A DNA stretch of 64,000 nucleotides from Imbricaverruca yamaguchii (Eukaryota; Arthropoda; Thecostraca; Neoverrucidae), in assembly GCA_034440575.1 (NCBI GenBank), contig JAOTOL010001559.1, forward strand, positions 186,001 through 250,000, in the 5' to 3' direction. Both the position numbers and the translations under genes were made by a program. Under the pieces are notes generated by a model. It did not search any database and was not told the DNA's origin. It worked only from the letters and a program-made list of their open reading frames with translations. This document shows positions 1-11,889 of this stretch, piece by piece (position 1 is the first letter of the stretch; every line of letters begins with the position of its first letter).

Positions 1-1480
1 TTTGTCTGGAAAATCCTGTTGTCAATTACCACATTTTGAAGCGTGAATGTTTTTCTTTCAATATGGGGGTTGGGCCTCTTAGGTGCACATTGACTGCAGA
101 TATTATAGATTTGCATGCATTCGAGCATTATTTGTGCATTCATGAAATGTTCAGGGAATTGTTAGGTGCATCCTGTCCCCATTCTCCAATGAATACCATT
201 ATACTTTTAACATTTCTGGTCTCTGACTTTCTGAATGGGAAATTTTGCAGTTTAAGGTGATTTGATTTCTCGAAATTTATTTTTCGTGCAATGATTATGA
301 ATGTGTTCATAATGTAGGTACTTACATGTGACCACACATTTTGTTGGCAAGTGCAGTTGGGTAGCAAAATGACACAAAAAAGTGGCTCAGGTTTGGTTGG
401 GAAACATACCATGAAATGTAATGTTAAAAATGAGGAAAAAAGCTGCAGCCTAACTAGATGCAAGAAAGCCTTTTTTAATGGTAATTTTCCAAGCAATTTT
501 TTTCATTAAAAAATGAAAAGTAAATGGCCTATTCTAACACAACAGCCTGTGCTAGCCTTAGTGTTTTTTAACTAAAAAACTTTTATAATCCTGGATGATC
601 CCCAAAGGAATTTGATAAATGGCTAATGTACAAAAAAAAACTAATCTAGCATAACTTAGCCAAACCTAATACATTTGTATGCTTCATGGAGATAAAATGT
701 GTGTAAAACGTGTGTGGAAAAGTAATAGTGCCCATGAAACTTCCTATGCTGTGGCAAAACATGGCTCATATCCACCAGTATTTTGGGGATTTGGGGGAAG
801 TGCTACACTTTGTGGCTTACCAGTTGTGTGGATGCCACTCCAGCTCTTGGTGTTCATCCATACATTCTTCTGGGCACATCTGGACTCTGTTCTGAGGTTT
901 GTCCACAAATGGAGAACATACACATGAATGCATTGGTGGTTGTTTATTAATTCGCCTGCACTTCACCAGAAATCACAAATGTACAAATGGAATGTTATGG
1001 AATGATATGGAAGATGGAATGTTATGAAATATAGAATGTTCAGTGGCATTAAGATCATATTCGGACTGCAGTGATCCATATTTTGCCATCTGTTAACATC
1101 TGTTGTACTTGTGCATGCTAGCAAGCTGATAATCTTCCAATCTGGCTGGCATCTCCTTTTCGACTCCACTCCTGCCTCCTCTTGGAATGTTCCTACAGAT
1201 GACCTGAAATAACAAATGTGTATTATCCTCAATTATACTGGAAACTTTATGTGGTAGGGGACCCAGTATGACTGAATCTTCCTCTCCGCCAAAGTTATCA
1301 CTATTGTATAATGACATCTAGATGTCTTGCTAGTTAAACATGTCTTCGTCCAGCAATACAAGGAGTGTATTTTTTTCCGGAGTTTATAATTCATTGGATG
1401 GAAAAAGTTCTAGAAAAGGGCCACTTTTCCAACGCTGGGTGGGAGACTGAAGAGAAATTGAGAACTTCAACATTAACACA
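1..1480. other. No gene recognised (AT-rich intergenic or intronic)
   Basis: Both strands carry only short open stretches, up to about 118 codons, with no recognisable domain, coiled coil or splice-bounded coding block. The stretch is AT-rich with no obvious tandem repeat. Because CSDE1 exons follow downstream on the + strand, it may be an upstream CSDE1 intron, but nothing here proves that. Confidence 0.5.
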
Positions 1481-1499
1481 CCGAGAGCTTGTCCAGTAT

Positions 1500-1680
1500 T
1501 CACAGTCACGTTTCAATATCGGTTGTGATGATGGTGGTTATAACTTTACCGCGCACTCAGCATCTGAGGCTATGTGGCGTTGCCTGTCTCTCACCCTGGC
1601 AGGAGGGGCGGGCACCGTGGATAATCGAACCCCGTACCTCTGGCTTGTCAGACGCTCACCTTAACCGCTTAGCCGCCGAC
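1500..1680 (-). repeat. tRNA-derived SINE
   Basis: Read on the minus strand from about 1680, the sequence resembles the 5' half of a tRNA: an A-box-like GGCTAAGCGGTTAAGG, then a B-box-like GGGTTCGATTA. An unrelated body follows, running toward 1500. The B box decays after its core and the anticodon stem is imperfect, so this is not a functional tRNA gene. A tRNA head with an unrelated body is the usual SINE layout. It lies about 160 bp upstream of the first recognised CSDE1 exon. Confidence 0.5.
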
Positions 1681-1838
1681 GTCCTTCCCCGTACCGTCAA
1701 TATCCGTTATATACGCGCATGTCCGTTTATGCTACATGTCATATGCGGTCGCTGCGCCATTAATTTCAATGCAATACATGTCCGTTTATACCGGCTGAGG
1801 GCCTGTCGCCATGGCACTCACGTCCATTGTCTTCGCAG

Positions 1839-2006
1839 AGGAAGTGGGCGCTGCCTACGAGTTCGGCATCACGTCTCTCGCCAACAAGAAGGAGTTCCTG
1901 CAAGTGGGCGACTCTGTTACCTTCCAGGTGGAGGAGGGTGGCCCGCGTGCCACAAACATCAAAATACACCGCAAACGACTCAGGGCCATCGTCGATGCCT
2001 TCAAAA
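1839..2006 (+). CDS. CSDE1: CSDE1/Unr, antepenultimate exon (partial gene)
   Basis: This exon encodes the end of a cold-shock-type domain of the RNA-binding protein CSDE1 (Upstream of N-ras), a cytoplasmic regulator of mRNA translation and decay. Visible landmarks are a FGITSLANKKEFLQVGD stretch and a PRATNIKIHRKR run leading into IVDAFK, as expected between the last two cold-shock domains. The acceptor is pyrimidine-rich (GTCTTCGCAG, ending 1838). The donor GTGAGT begins at 2007. Incoming phase is 1 and outgoing phase is 1, with a single A carried over. An ATG at 1811 lies upstream of the acceptor and is not taken as the start. Earlier exons are outside the window or unrecognised. Confidence 0.82.
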
Positions 2007-2541
2007 GTGAGTCACATCCTGACACAGCAGCTGCGAACACAGAATCGGTGAAATGTTGGATGCCAGTTTATATAGTGCACGGTCATTACCTAGGAATTCA
2101 TTTATTTGTGCGAGTCCAATAAATCTTCTGAGGCGTGGTTATTTGGTGTGATACACCCACAATGCTGGCGGCAACCTTCCTCACAACGGCACAACGGTCT
2201 GTCTCCACTTCTCACACTCACCATGGCGCAAAATTATCGAAGTAGTCTGTGTGCCCAGCGGTGAAAGCACCAACTTGCCGCCGCCACACCAACCACGACC
2301 TACCACGTGCCACCACCCACCACCCTCGACCGACTACTTGCCACCAACCACCACCACCCACCCAACGTCCACCAACAACCATCTGCCACCAAACACCACC
2401 ACCCGCCACCGCCCACAACCCACCCACCAACCGTTCACATACCACCCACGTACCGATCCTCTGGACGGCACACTGACTCCCGAGGCGGTGCGTCCACTCG
2501 CCTTTAGATGGTGTGCTGATTACCCGTCTGTTGCACCGCAG
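2007..2541 (+). other. CSDE1 intron with CCACC/CAACC-rich tract
   Basis: The intron runs from GTGAGT to a CACCGCAG acceptor. Roughly 2265-2440 is strongly C/A-rich on the + strand (runs of CCACCA, CCAACC, CCCACC), so it is G/T-rich on the other strand. It opens long but meaningless proline/histidine/threonine frames. The tract ends about 100 bp before the acceptor. No gene is seen inside it. Confidence 0.6.
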
Positions 2542-2710
2542 ACCAGTACGGCTTCCTGTCGTACGAACATGAGGAAGGCAAGAAGCTGTTCTTCCACAAC
2601 AGTGAGGTGAAGGATGGTGTGACTCTGCGCGAGGGCGATGAGGTGGAGTTCGGCGTACTGACCTCCCACCGCACTGGCAAATCGTCCGCTTGCCAGGTGG
2701 TCCGCATCAG
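2542..2710 (+). CDS. CSDE1: CSDE1/Unr, penultimate exon: last cold-shock domain
   Basis: This exon encodes the last canonical cold-shock domain. Joining the A left by the previous exon to the first two bases gives Asn, then QYGFLSYE (RNP1-like), KKLFFHNSEV (RNP2-like), and a GDEVEFGVLTSHRTGKSSAC stretch. These match the vertebrate protein in order and spacing, as known from the family. Aromatic residues of the two RNP motifs contact single-stranded RNA in cold-shock domains. The acceptor is CACCGCAG. The donor ATCAG|GTGAGG ends the exon in phase 2. Reading through meets TGA at once, so the first donor must be used. The last 11 bases of the exon plus the donor form the unit of the downstream 35-bp array. 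Confidence 0.88.
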
Positions 2711-3214
2711 GTGAGGGTGTACTGTCGTATTATGGTCCGCATCAGGTGAGGGTGTACTGTCGTCCTATGGTCCGCATCAGGTGAGGGTGTACTGTCGTCC
2801 TATGGTCCGCATCAGGTGAGGGTGTACTGTCGTCCTATGGTCCGCATCAGGTGAGGGTGTACTGTCGTCCTATGGTCCGCATCAGGTGAGGGTGTACTGT
2901 CGTATTATGGTCCGCATCAGGTGAGGTGGGTGTACTTGTCCGCATCGGTGAGGGTTGTCTTTATGGTCCGCATCAGGTGGGGTGTCTTGCATCAGGTGAG
3001 GGTGTACTGTGTTTATGTCGTCATATGGTCCGCATCAGGTGAGGGTGTACTGTCGTCCTATGGTCCGCATCAGGTGAGGGTGTACTGTCGTCCTATGGTC
3101 CGTATCAGGTGATAGTGTACTGTCGTCCTATGGTCCGCATCAGGTGAGGGTGTACTGTCGTCCTATGGTCCGCATCAGGTGATAGTGTACTGTCGTCCTA
3201 TGGTCCGCATCAGG
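2701..3214 (+). repeat. 35-bp minisatellite made of the CSDE1 exon 2 donor junction
   Basis: The exon/intron junction TCCGCATCAG|GTGAGG recurs at 2701, 2736, 2771 and so on, with a spacing of 35 bp. There are about a dozen copies, including shortened or altered ones around 2935-3000. Units contain TACTGTCGTCCTATGG between junctions. Each intact copy keeps the donor hexamer, so the intron begins with many near-identical candidate 5' splice sites. Copies near 3110 and 3180 change GTGAGG to GTGATA. Confidence 0.95.
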
Positions 3215-4082
3215 TCATCACCATCATAAGCATAACGTTTATTTCAATCATATGTGCGCTATATGACCTACGCGGTCGTTGCAGCCATGAACTATAATAA
3301 CTAACGGATTCAATCATATTGCGGTTCTGTTGGACGTTTTATTTGAATGGTGCAAAAGGCGTTTAAATCATGGCGCCTATTTGAAGGTGTGGGTTGACAC
3401 GGGAATAAAAGATAAGCATAAGTGCACTCTTCTCCGTGGGATATTTTCTGTTATATCCCTAACCGCCGACGCCGCAGGTCAGCTGTGAAGCCACGGCCCT
3501 TTCCAGCGTGGGTCGCGACCCCAGTTCGGTGTAACTTTAGGCCATTTTTAACTGGTTATCAATGCTAGTTTGTGTCAAATATATGGGCTTCGAATAAAAG
3601 TTAAGAAAATGGCAGGCCACCACCCAACCGTCGTTTTCGCTCGATCCGTCCCCATGGAGCAGGATACGAAGCTTGGTTAGTGTTGGAATTCTGGAAGATT
3701 TTGTGAAATGTTGTTGAATAGTTTACTTCAGGAAAAGGTGTATATAACTAGAGCAAAAACCAGGTAATAAGAATTAATTGGGCTCCTTAAGTTTGCAAGA
3801 GTAAGTATCGCTAGTTCTCTACGAAAAAAACATCCATTCAGGAGGGATAGGGATGATTTTCTCCACGACATAATATTCCCAGTTGCAAAACCCAGGAGAC
3901 GACAGTTCTGGCATCCTTGTTCAGCGAAGTTCTGTTGTAGCCTTTATGAAATATTCTGTATTTCAGTATGAGTGTCTGTGTGTGGTGGCGATATGGGTTC
4001 GCAATGTGCACTTATGGCGAGTCCGAATATATTTTTACGTGCATCAGCATGCCCTGTGACTTTGCATTTCGTCGTATTACAG

Positions 4083-4279
4083 CAGCGCTTCGGACGAGAA
4101 GAAGAAAGAACAACACGTCGTTCACAGCTCAGACGGAGCGGCCTGACCGGGTGATCCAGCGCATCCGCACCATGGCGCTGAACGACCAGCGGCGTCCTCG
4201 TGCCGTGCAGATCGTGCGCCAGCCGCGCGGCCCCGAGGAGGGTAGCCGCGGCTTTGGCGCTCGTCGTCCGGCCGCCTGA
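4083..4279 (+). CDS. CSDE1: CSDE1/Unr, terminal exon (C-terminal tail); phase problem
   Basis: The frame ending at the TGA at 4277-4279 encodes RPDRVIQRIRTMALND and then VRQPRGPEEGSRGFGARR. This is the conserved C-terminal CSDE1 tail, in which RPDR, the LRQPRGP-like motif and GFGA are family landmarks. The best acceptors (TATTACAG, then CAG) start the exon at 4083 or 4086. Joined in phase 2 from exon 2, either gives a different frame (SASDEKKKEQHVVHSSDGAA) that stops at 4144-4146, just before RPDR. The correct frame needs a weak acceptor ending at 4098, an unseen small exon, or a one-base deletion near 4140. The last looks attractive, because the blocked frame would read straight into RPDR. 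Confidence 0.8.
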
Positions 4280-5740
4280 TGCGGCTGCAGCCAGCCGAAG
4301 CCTCTCACAGTCCCCGCCGCCAGCGTCTGACGGCCGCCGCCCGAGCCAACCACTCTCACAGCGTGCCTAGATTCTGGTCTCAAACACAAACAGTGCTTTC
4401 CTGACTGTGATGTTTGAGCGGGACATTTGTAAGCTTGAAAGGGAGAGAAAGAGCGAGAGGGCGCACGCGCTAACGAGAGAGAAAGGAGCGCAATATTGAG
4501 ACGGGAGAGCTGGAGCTGCGGAATCGTCTGACGCGGTCGACCTGTGCGGTGCCGGACGGTCCCCCGGCCCCTCCACCTGTCCTGTCCTGTCGTGCCGTGC
4601 CGTGCCGTGCCGTGCCGTGCCGTGCCATGCCATGCCATGCCATGTCATGTACCGGCCCCCATTTCAAGCCGCCGGCCGTCTTCTTAAGTCGGCGCGGCCG
4701 GTCGCTCGGCCACTCTCGGCTCGGGTAGTCGTTCCTCCGATCCAGGTTCACCGGCCTCTGGGCGGCACACACCGCCGCACACACGCATGGAACCAGTCGC
4801 GTCCAGACACCGCCGCTGTTTGCAGAGTTTACGGGGCACACCTTGCGCATTGTCTCGGTCTGCGCGTCACTGGTGACTGCCCGGACTGCGCTTGTTGAGG
4901 ACAGGCCTCGGTCAGATCAGTGTTGGTCGTCACCGTGCTGGGGCCTCGGCGTCCGGTCTGATGTGACGTCAAGGGCCGGACGTGACGTGCCGCTGACCGG
5001 CAATTGTCTTCTGCTGACGGCTCGGGCCTCACTGAGAAGGTGGCACGTGGTCGGCTTGATATGTCCACGGATCTGACCTCGTGTGGCCGGACGGGTAGTC
5101 GGCCATGTCAGTGGTGTCTGGGCGCGGCGTGTGCCAGGGTTTATTCGTTTATAGTTTGTCTTCCATGTGGGCTGTCGCGGAGAAGACAGCACCGGTCGTG
5201 ACAACGCCGCCGCTTTGATACGAAATCGTCTGGTACAAGATTCTGTGATATTTTGCCGGTATGGGCTGATATCGGCACAACTCTCGACACCCGCCATCGA
5301 GCGGCGCCGCGCCCACCGGCTACTTAATCATCCACCTCACGTAGGAATATCGCAGTTGTCTCGTTTCACGGTGAGCTTACTTTGCCAATCGGATGTATCT
5401 GGTTTTGTTGGCTTGGTAGCGGCGCCAACAATGTCGGGAGAAGTGGGGTGCATGTCGTCCGGGAGTAACCCCCGATGACGCGACAGCTGGTGTGTTTTGT
5501 TTTGTTTATCGCGCTGGTCAGCTCTGCGGTGCAGTGATTTCCTCTGGCTACAGTCCTGGCAGAGAGGTTGGCGGGTGCCGCTGCCTTGCCCTCCTCCACA
5601 TACACCGGTACCACACCTCCGTGCGAGCGGCCGGCGCGGTGGGGCCCTTCTCCAGCCCGCCACGACCCGGCGGCTGCAACCACATACGACTGTGATTACG
5701 TTGTTTCTAATGTAGTAATATAAATAAAGTAATTCCAAAG
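4280..5740 (+). other. CSDE1 3' untranslated region (inferred) with (GTGCC)n tract
   Basis: GC-rich DNA without a recognisable gene follows the CSDE1 stop. A 5-bp microsatellite, GTGCC grading into ATGCC, lies at 4590-4650. A canonical AATAAA at 5723-5728 is the first strong polyadenylation signal; a second lies at 6385-6390. The extent of the transcript is inferred. Open frames here are interrupted shadows of GC-rich sequence. Confidence 0.45.
5723..5728 (+). terminator. Candidate polyadenylation signal AATAAA
   Basis: This is the first canonical AATAAA after the CSDE1 stop codon, in an AT-rich pocket within GC-rich DNA. A second one at 6385-6390 is an alternative. Confidence 0.4.
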
Positions 5741-7021
5741 AGACAAGAGTCGGACTAACGTCCTCGCGGCTTGCGGGGCCGGTGTGTGTAGCTCCCTGGC
5801 GGACGCGCCGCCACCAGTGGCAATCCTGCGACGTGTGTCCCGCTCAGGCACGGCTTCGGGTCGGAGAGGCAGACGGACGGTGGCGACGTGTACATGAGTC
5901 CTAGCCGTGTCGTCCCGTGTTCTGTAGAGAGCCGGTTGGGCGCCCGGCCGCGCCCAATACTCGAGGGAACAAAGGACGATATGTACAGGGTCGGGCGGCG
6001 CCCCGGCCCGGCGGCCGCAGGGGCCCCGTCCCCACTATCGGTGGGGATTTCATATTTCAGCGTTGATTACGGATGTCTGGGAGAAATCTGTTCAATTTAC
6101 ACGCGCATACCAGACGTGACTCGGCGATGGCTGGCCATTTTCATGAAGTTTGCTGCCGATCCCCAAGATGTGGCCGCTTCTCCGACTGTCGCGACCGCCC
6201 TCTTATCATGGTCGTTCTCCTGACTCGCGGCCGCTCCCTGACTACAGCCATCGCCCTCCTGATTGGCCGTCGCCCTTGGACTAGGCGGCCGTTCCGGACT
6301 ATCGTGGCCGCTCCTCTCCCTGTGTCAAAGAAAGCGGGAAAATGAACTTGTTTGTTTCACGATTGTAACCTCAAGTCTGCATGAAATAAAGCTACTGAAT
6401 GACATTGGTGTTTTGAAAGGTGCGTGCAGTCATGTGATGACGAAGTCATATGATGATACGCATGCGAGGCGAAATCATATGTGGCCCGGTTGGGCCCACG
6501 ATGGGCAGCACGGTGGGGGTTCAGTTGGCGGTGAGCATATGTATATATGTTGTTATATATATATATATATATATATTCCTTCGAAAGTCGCCACTGATTG
6601 AAACACGTTTTCAACACTGGCCAGGGAAGGTAAGCTCAGGGGACGCATAGCCCCTGTGCCCCTCGCCTTTAATTCGCCCCTCGGTGGGCATGGCTTCTCG
6701 CAAAATCTGGCCGAGTTTGTGTGATGAAATAATTTAGTCGCGGTAGAGCAGGATGCTGTTAATTACTGCTAGCTATTAGATGACATTGGCGGGCGTGTGA
6801 AGGTCCACTTTTGAACGCTTCATACACGCACATACACAAACACACACACACACGCATATATATATATATATCTTGATACATCTTTTATCGGTGTATTTTT
6901 TCAACTGTTATTAACCTAGAAAATTTATGAGTGCTCGCCAAAATGACTTTCTCGTGCATGGCATGGCCAATTGGCATGATCATGATTTTTATTTGCATAT
7001 ATTTTGCGAATTCATCCCATA
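5741..7021. other. Intergenic, with short dinucleotide repeats
   Basis: No coding block is recognised. (TA)n lies at about 6556-6576 and a (CA)n-(TA)n compound tract at 6837-6872. The first 600 bp are GC-rich and could be distal 3' UTR. Confidence 0.5.
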
Positions 7022-7872
7022 TCAACCCGCGCCGTCTTTCCTGTCAAATCCTCACCCAGTCTCGGGGGGGCGGGGCGGTTGAAGATCCCCCTCTAAAATC
7101 CAAACTAAGTATCGCACGAAAACGAAAGAGGTGTCATCTCAAAGGGCTCGACGAGTAGTGTCCGGGTACAGCCCCCCAAAAAAACAATTCCCCCGAAAGT
7201 GACGTCACCAGGGGAGCTAGATTTTCACGACTTGCATTATGTTTTTTACTCTGGGGAGTTCATTTTGGGGGATATATGAAAAACAGAATTTATTTGGAAT
7301 GAGAAAAGGACAGCGAAATCGACCAGGTCTGGAATTTTTTTGGGCCCCCAAAAATTAAATAATATATTTGTCTGAAATTTTAAAATGTTGAATTTTGAAG
7401 TTTTCTTCAACTTTCCTTCTCCAATGGGTAGAGCAGACCGAGAAATGTTGTTGGAAGCCAACTTGCCCTAATACAAAATGCTTACTTTAGTCAGAATCCT
7501 GTGTTTGAACTGCAGAATGGCAAATACGCAAAATTTAAATGTAGTCAAAAACGGGAAAAAAATGAAAAATTAAACTCATACGTTTTGTTGCATCCGTAAA
7601 GATAAGCAAACGCTGAAAGATTCATTAAAATATCTGTATCCGTTAAAGCGTGATGACTAGTTGAACATTTTTCGAGGTGACCTCACTTGACCTTGACTAA
7701 CTCGTTGGCCTTAGACGACCTGACCTAAAAATGTTTAATTAGCATGCCAAATTGATGTGGGAAAAGGTGTGCCAAATTTGGGCGCGCTACCGCGCGCCGT
7801 TCGTCCGCTATCCGCGAAAAACCTGAGGGGGGGGCGGTTGAAGACCCCCTCCCCCGAGACTGGACGGGTTAA
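7022..7872. mobile_element. TTAA-flanked, piggyBac-like non-autonomous element, copy A1
   Basis: This 851-bp non-coding repeat runs from TCAACCCGCGCC (the first TTAA is mutated to TCAA) to GGACGGGTTAA at 7862-7872. Inner landmarks shared with other copies are a G-run near the GTCTCGGGGG ends, a stretch warning of 'CTCTACCCATTGG' type (here on the opposite strand), and GTGACCTCACTTGACC. TTAA target sites next to CCC...GGG termini are the hallmark of piggyBac-superfamily transposons. No transposase is present, so it would be a MITE-like derivative. Its orientation is opposite to copies A2 and A3. Confidence 0.7.
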
Positions 7873-10800
7873 AAGACGATGTTAAGTTAGATACTGCCAA
7901 ACAAGAGAAGCAGCACTTCAGCACTTAGTCCTCCCGATATGCCGAACCTCAGCACGCTTGTCGCTGGGAAGAATGTACGTTACTTGACAAGCGCGGACAT
8001 TTGATCCATAGTGCGGCGGTGCGGCCGCCGGGGATAACTGGACCATATGCCGAAAATATCTGGGAGGAGCTTAAAATCTTGCAACCTAGCGTGGAGGACA
8101 TCTGACCAGTTTACTGCCTGCACGGCTACACATTTCCCTGTTTATAAAACTCATGCTGTGGGGAGATTGTTTGGTTAGATACCTGGCAGCCTATGCCAAT
8201 TTTACCATCTCTTTTTTAGAAGAAAAAATTGGCGTTGCACTTTGGATTTCATTGGAACACTCGGTGGTATTTCACGCCCAAACTGACTAGACTTTGCCAC
8301 AATAATAATGGCAGGCAGACAGCACTAGAAATCCCTTACTACCGCCAGACAGGAGAGTTTATGTCATGTCTGCTGACATATGTACACTTCGCTACTCTTA
8401 ACAGTTTGGCTCGGTACTCTACGTTGAATTGCAATGTCCTTATTAGCATGGTGTCTCTCGCATAACCAGTGAAAACGGGGATCATTCAAGTTGTATGCAC
8501 AGGAACGTCAGAGCACATGCCCACTACGTCGTTTCAGGTACATCACTACGGAATGATTGAAGGAACGATTTGTGGCGTCAGTGACTACGTTGAGGCGTCA
8601 TCTGGGATATCTCTAAGTTATCTCGTTCTCTCGTTCTCTTCAGACCTGCATAGTTTAATGTGCAGACAGCCTTAGGATGCAGCAGACATGTCGAAGAATT
8701 ACAATACAGGAAGCATTGGAAAAATAGAGGTTAGATGAGATGAGGTACGGCCAGGTTTAATATTCACGCAACGAAGCCTGCACGATCTTCTACTCGAAAT
8801 CAAAGCACAATCGCAGGAAAAAAGACGTGCAAAAAGCACCGCATGCCCTGCTTCCGGGCCCGGCCAGATGGCAAAAAGCCGACTTGGACAGTTTTTGGTA
8901 GGAACCTCAAGTTGCTGGATGAGCATACTGAGAGGATGTCGATCATCCGAAGATGCCCGTCACACTTCCGAGCATTCCTACCGGCATGACAATCAGGGAC
9001 GTTGAGAACTGATATAAGGCGGTGGCTTGACGGTCCCATTTTCAGTGTTGGTCATCTGGGCGTTGTCCGTTGTGACGGTGAGGTAACACAATGACTCTCC
9101 AGCGGCTAACGGTAAGGATGCTCTGCTTGGCCTACTAGCCTCTTAATGGCATCTCTATACGTGCCAAGTCTGTTCGTGCACGGTGTACGAGAACTTGCAC
9201 TAAGGTACAACAAATTAAAAGTATCTCTGAAGCGGTTGTCGATGTTGTACCGTGACGTGAGCTTCGTTAGTTAGATTAGCGTACAAATGTCCCAACATTG
9301 GAATATAGATTTTCATCGCTGAATTGTCCTCATACTTTGTGACTTAACCCTGCCTAAAATATTGATCTAGTGAAAGGACGCCAAGTACAGATATGTGCGT
9401 TGCAATGATTGTTTTCAAATCTGGCGTGTGGCCAATCGCAACTGTCATTCGCAACAAGGTCTTGGGTGGGGCCAACAGAAGAGCGGAAATTAGCACGGCT
9501 AAACGAATATGTGGCTAACTACGATAGTAATGGTAATTCTGGGCAACGGCAACTGACTGGAAGACACTAATTGCAATCAATTTTATCTAAAAATTGGGAC
9601 GGACGCTACAAAATAGACATAAAATTGTCATATTATAGTCGAATGACTCCTGTAGTTAGAAATATATGTATCCGTGAAGTGATGCATACTTTAGCGCAGG
9701 AAAAGAAAGCGTTGATTATTCGAGCGATGAAGATTTGACTTCAGATTATGCAAGGTCGGATAATATACTGGAAGTCTAAAAGCTGGTTTTTGATTTATTA
9801 TCTATATAGGAATTTTATCATCATTTCCTATTCATATTTTTGGTGTGGCACTATAATGCGGGTAGATGTGCGGTGTCACTTTGTAGGAGATATATGCCGC
9901 TTGACTTGTTGAAGCTGGAGAGTATCAATTAGCACGACATGACATAGGAGTTAATGAATCGTGCAACTACCAATAAGAGTCATACCGTTTTAATTAGCTG
10001 CCGTAGACGTATAGTTCTTCGAAGTCTTCCTTGTCCGTGAAGGTAGCCATTCTAAAAAATCAGCCACTTGAGGTGGTTAGGTAGCATCGTCCAGATATTA
10101 GTGGGAAGAGTTTAGGGAAGTTGATTATTTCATTGCATCACGTCCTATCTGGTAGATGGGTTAATAATACTTGAAGTACATTCGTAGAAACGATGTGGTT
10201 TGTGACCTTCGTGAAGTTTGTCGACTTAAGAAATCGGAGCCAAATCAACTGCTTTCTGAATAAGCATGCAGCTGCATGCCTGACTGATCGACCCACGAAG
10301 CTATTTCTGAAATACAGGCCTGCTTTGCATATGCGCAAACTTCATTTCAGCTTTCTTCTTCACCATTAGCAACAAAATGCCTCCACTTTAGAAACCTCCG
10401 AGAGAACAGATGATAGTAGTGGTCCGGTCCGACCGGATCGGCACGCTTTTCTGACCGCTTCTTGTGTCCAGCGCTTCGCATTGTAAGTTCCTTACTCAGA
10501 ATCCTGCTTAGAATCTCTTTACTCAGGGTACTGTTTCCTGCTTACCCAGAGTCCTGTTTGCTTGTTTGAGTTCTTTACTGTTGTTTTGTACACATACCTT
10601 ACCCCAATATTCTTTATGCAGTGCCTTCATTGAAAGAAAGAGTCTCGCATAGGCATTTTCAGCCGGGAGCAACTTTCAACAGCGATTCCCAGTACATTGC
10701 ATGATCGTAGCTTCTATCTTTTTTTACACACAGCCAGGTCTGCTCTTTTCATGTTGAGAATTATCAACGTTCATTCCAATACTGCTTCTGAGATGCTCTC

Positions 10801-11180
10801 AATCTCTGTCCATCTAATGGTGTTCACGGCATTCGACATTCCTGCACCCCAGCAGTCCACCATGCATATTCACCGCAGCCGTCAGTTGCCAGCTGATGCG
10901 GTTCGCCGCCGTCCTGCCTGGCTAATGGCTGAAGCTTTTCATTTGGACTCCGTCGTCTCGAATTTGAAGCCGGAAAAGACGATGCTTTTTGTTTTTACTT
11001 TTAGTAATCCAAGTTGGTGAATGCATCATATTCGAAATCGCTTTAGCTTTACATGCATGCTTAAGGCCGAGCGGCTGTTAAACACCCAAGACAGTGCACT
11101 TATGCTAGGACGGTTACGCACTGAGGTTTGACACCATACGCGTTCTAGCATGTGGTCTTCTTAACTCATACAGCACCCCA
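7873..11180. other. No gene recognised
   Basis: Over 3.3 kb of mixed-composition DNA holds only short frames with no domain, no splice-bounded coding block and no clear repeat. It is probably intergenic or old decayed repeat. Confidence 0.5.
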
Positions 11181-11186
11181 TGGATG

Positions 11187-11280
11187 TCTTACAGGTGGTA
11201 CACAAATCTGAAGATGTCTTACAGGTGGTACACCAATCTGAAGATGTCTTACAGGTGGTACACAAATCTGAAGATATCTT
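11187..11280. repeat. 30-bp tandem repeat, about three copies
   Basis: ACAGGTGGTA recurs at 11191, 11221 and 11251. The unit reads ACAGGTGGTACACAAATCTG followed by AAGATGTCTT. Each unit contains TCTTACAG followed by GTGGTA, a combination resembling both an acceptor and a donor, but no exon is recognised nearby. Confidence 0.85.
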
Positions 11281-11889
11281 GTCAAGTCGCTGACCTGTGG
11301 TATCTTATGAGGGAACATATCAGGCCGTCTTTCGTCGAGACTACTCATTAGCGGCAAGCAAGTTCACTTAGTTGCTGCAAACGACCAATGCGATGTGTGG
11401 TAGGCCAGTGGACATTATAATCAGCCTGTTTCAACCACACCAATGACCTTTCCAAGGCCATTTGAGGTATTTAATCAAACTTGAGATCTGCTGACTTATA
11501 CGGCCTATGAGGGTCTGAGGTTAGTTCCTACACTGAACGTGAATCTGACGTCCAACTTATTCCTGCGATTGGGAAGGTGGAAAATGTCGTGCAAGTTAAT
11601 AGGAACAACATCGTGACTGTTCACAGCCACTCCACCCATCGGATTGGATGGCTAATAGCTAATACTTCATGGTTGAATGTTCAGAGAGTGTCCCCACCCT
11701 ATACATACATGCTCTTTCAACATCCAGTTTCTCCATATTGTCCAGGTCTATCTGCTTCTGCACACCTCTGCAAACCAAGCGCACGAGAGGATTTTTTCTT
11801 CTTCGTTTTTGATTACTTATTAATTTTCAATATTTGCCCATTAGAGCAAAAATCAAAGATTATGGCTGAAGTAAATAATTTCTATTAGT

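Noticed and set aside
1811..2122. CSDE1 starting at ATG 1811
   Set aside because: A strong acceptor at 1838 and the family context show that this is an internal exon; the codons from 1811 to 1838 are intronic.
2249..2610. Pro/His/Thr-rich + frames
   Set aside because: They arise from the CCACC-rich intron tract and run across the exon 2 acceptor in the wrong frame.
2921..3112. 63-codon + frame
   Set aside because: It lies wholly inside the 35-bp donor array.
4129..4850. Minus-strand frames of 93-169 codons
   Set aside because: Antisense to the CSDE1 terminal exon and its GC-rich 3' UTR; they include the GTGCC microsatellite and have no recognisable domain.
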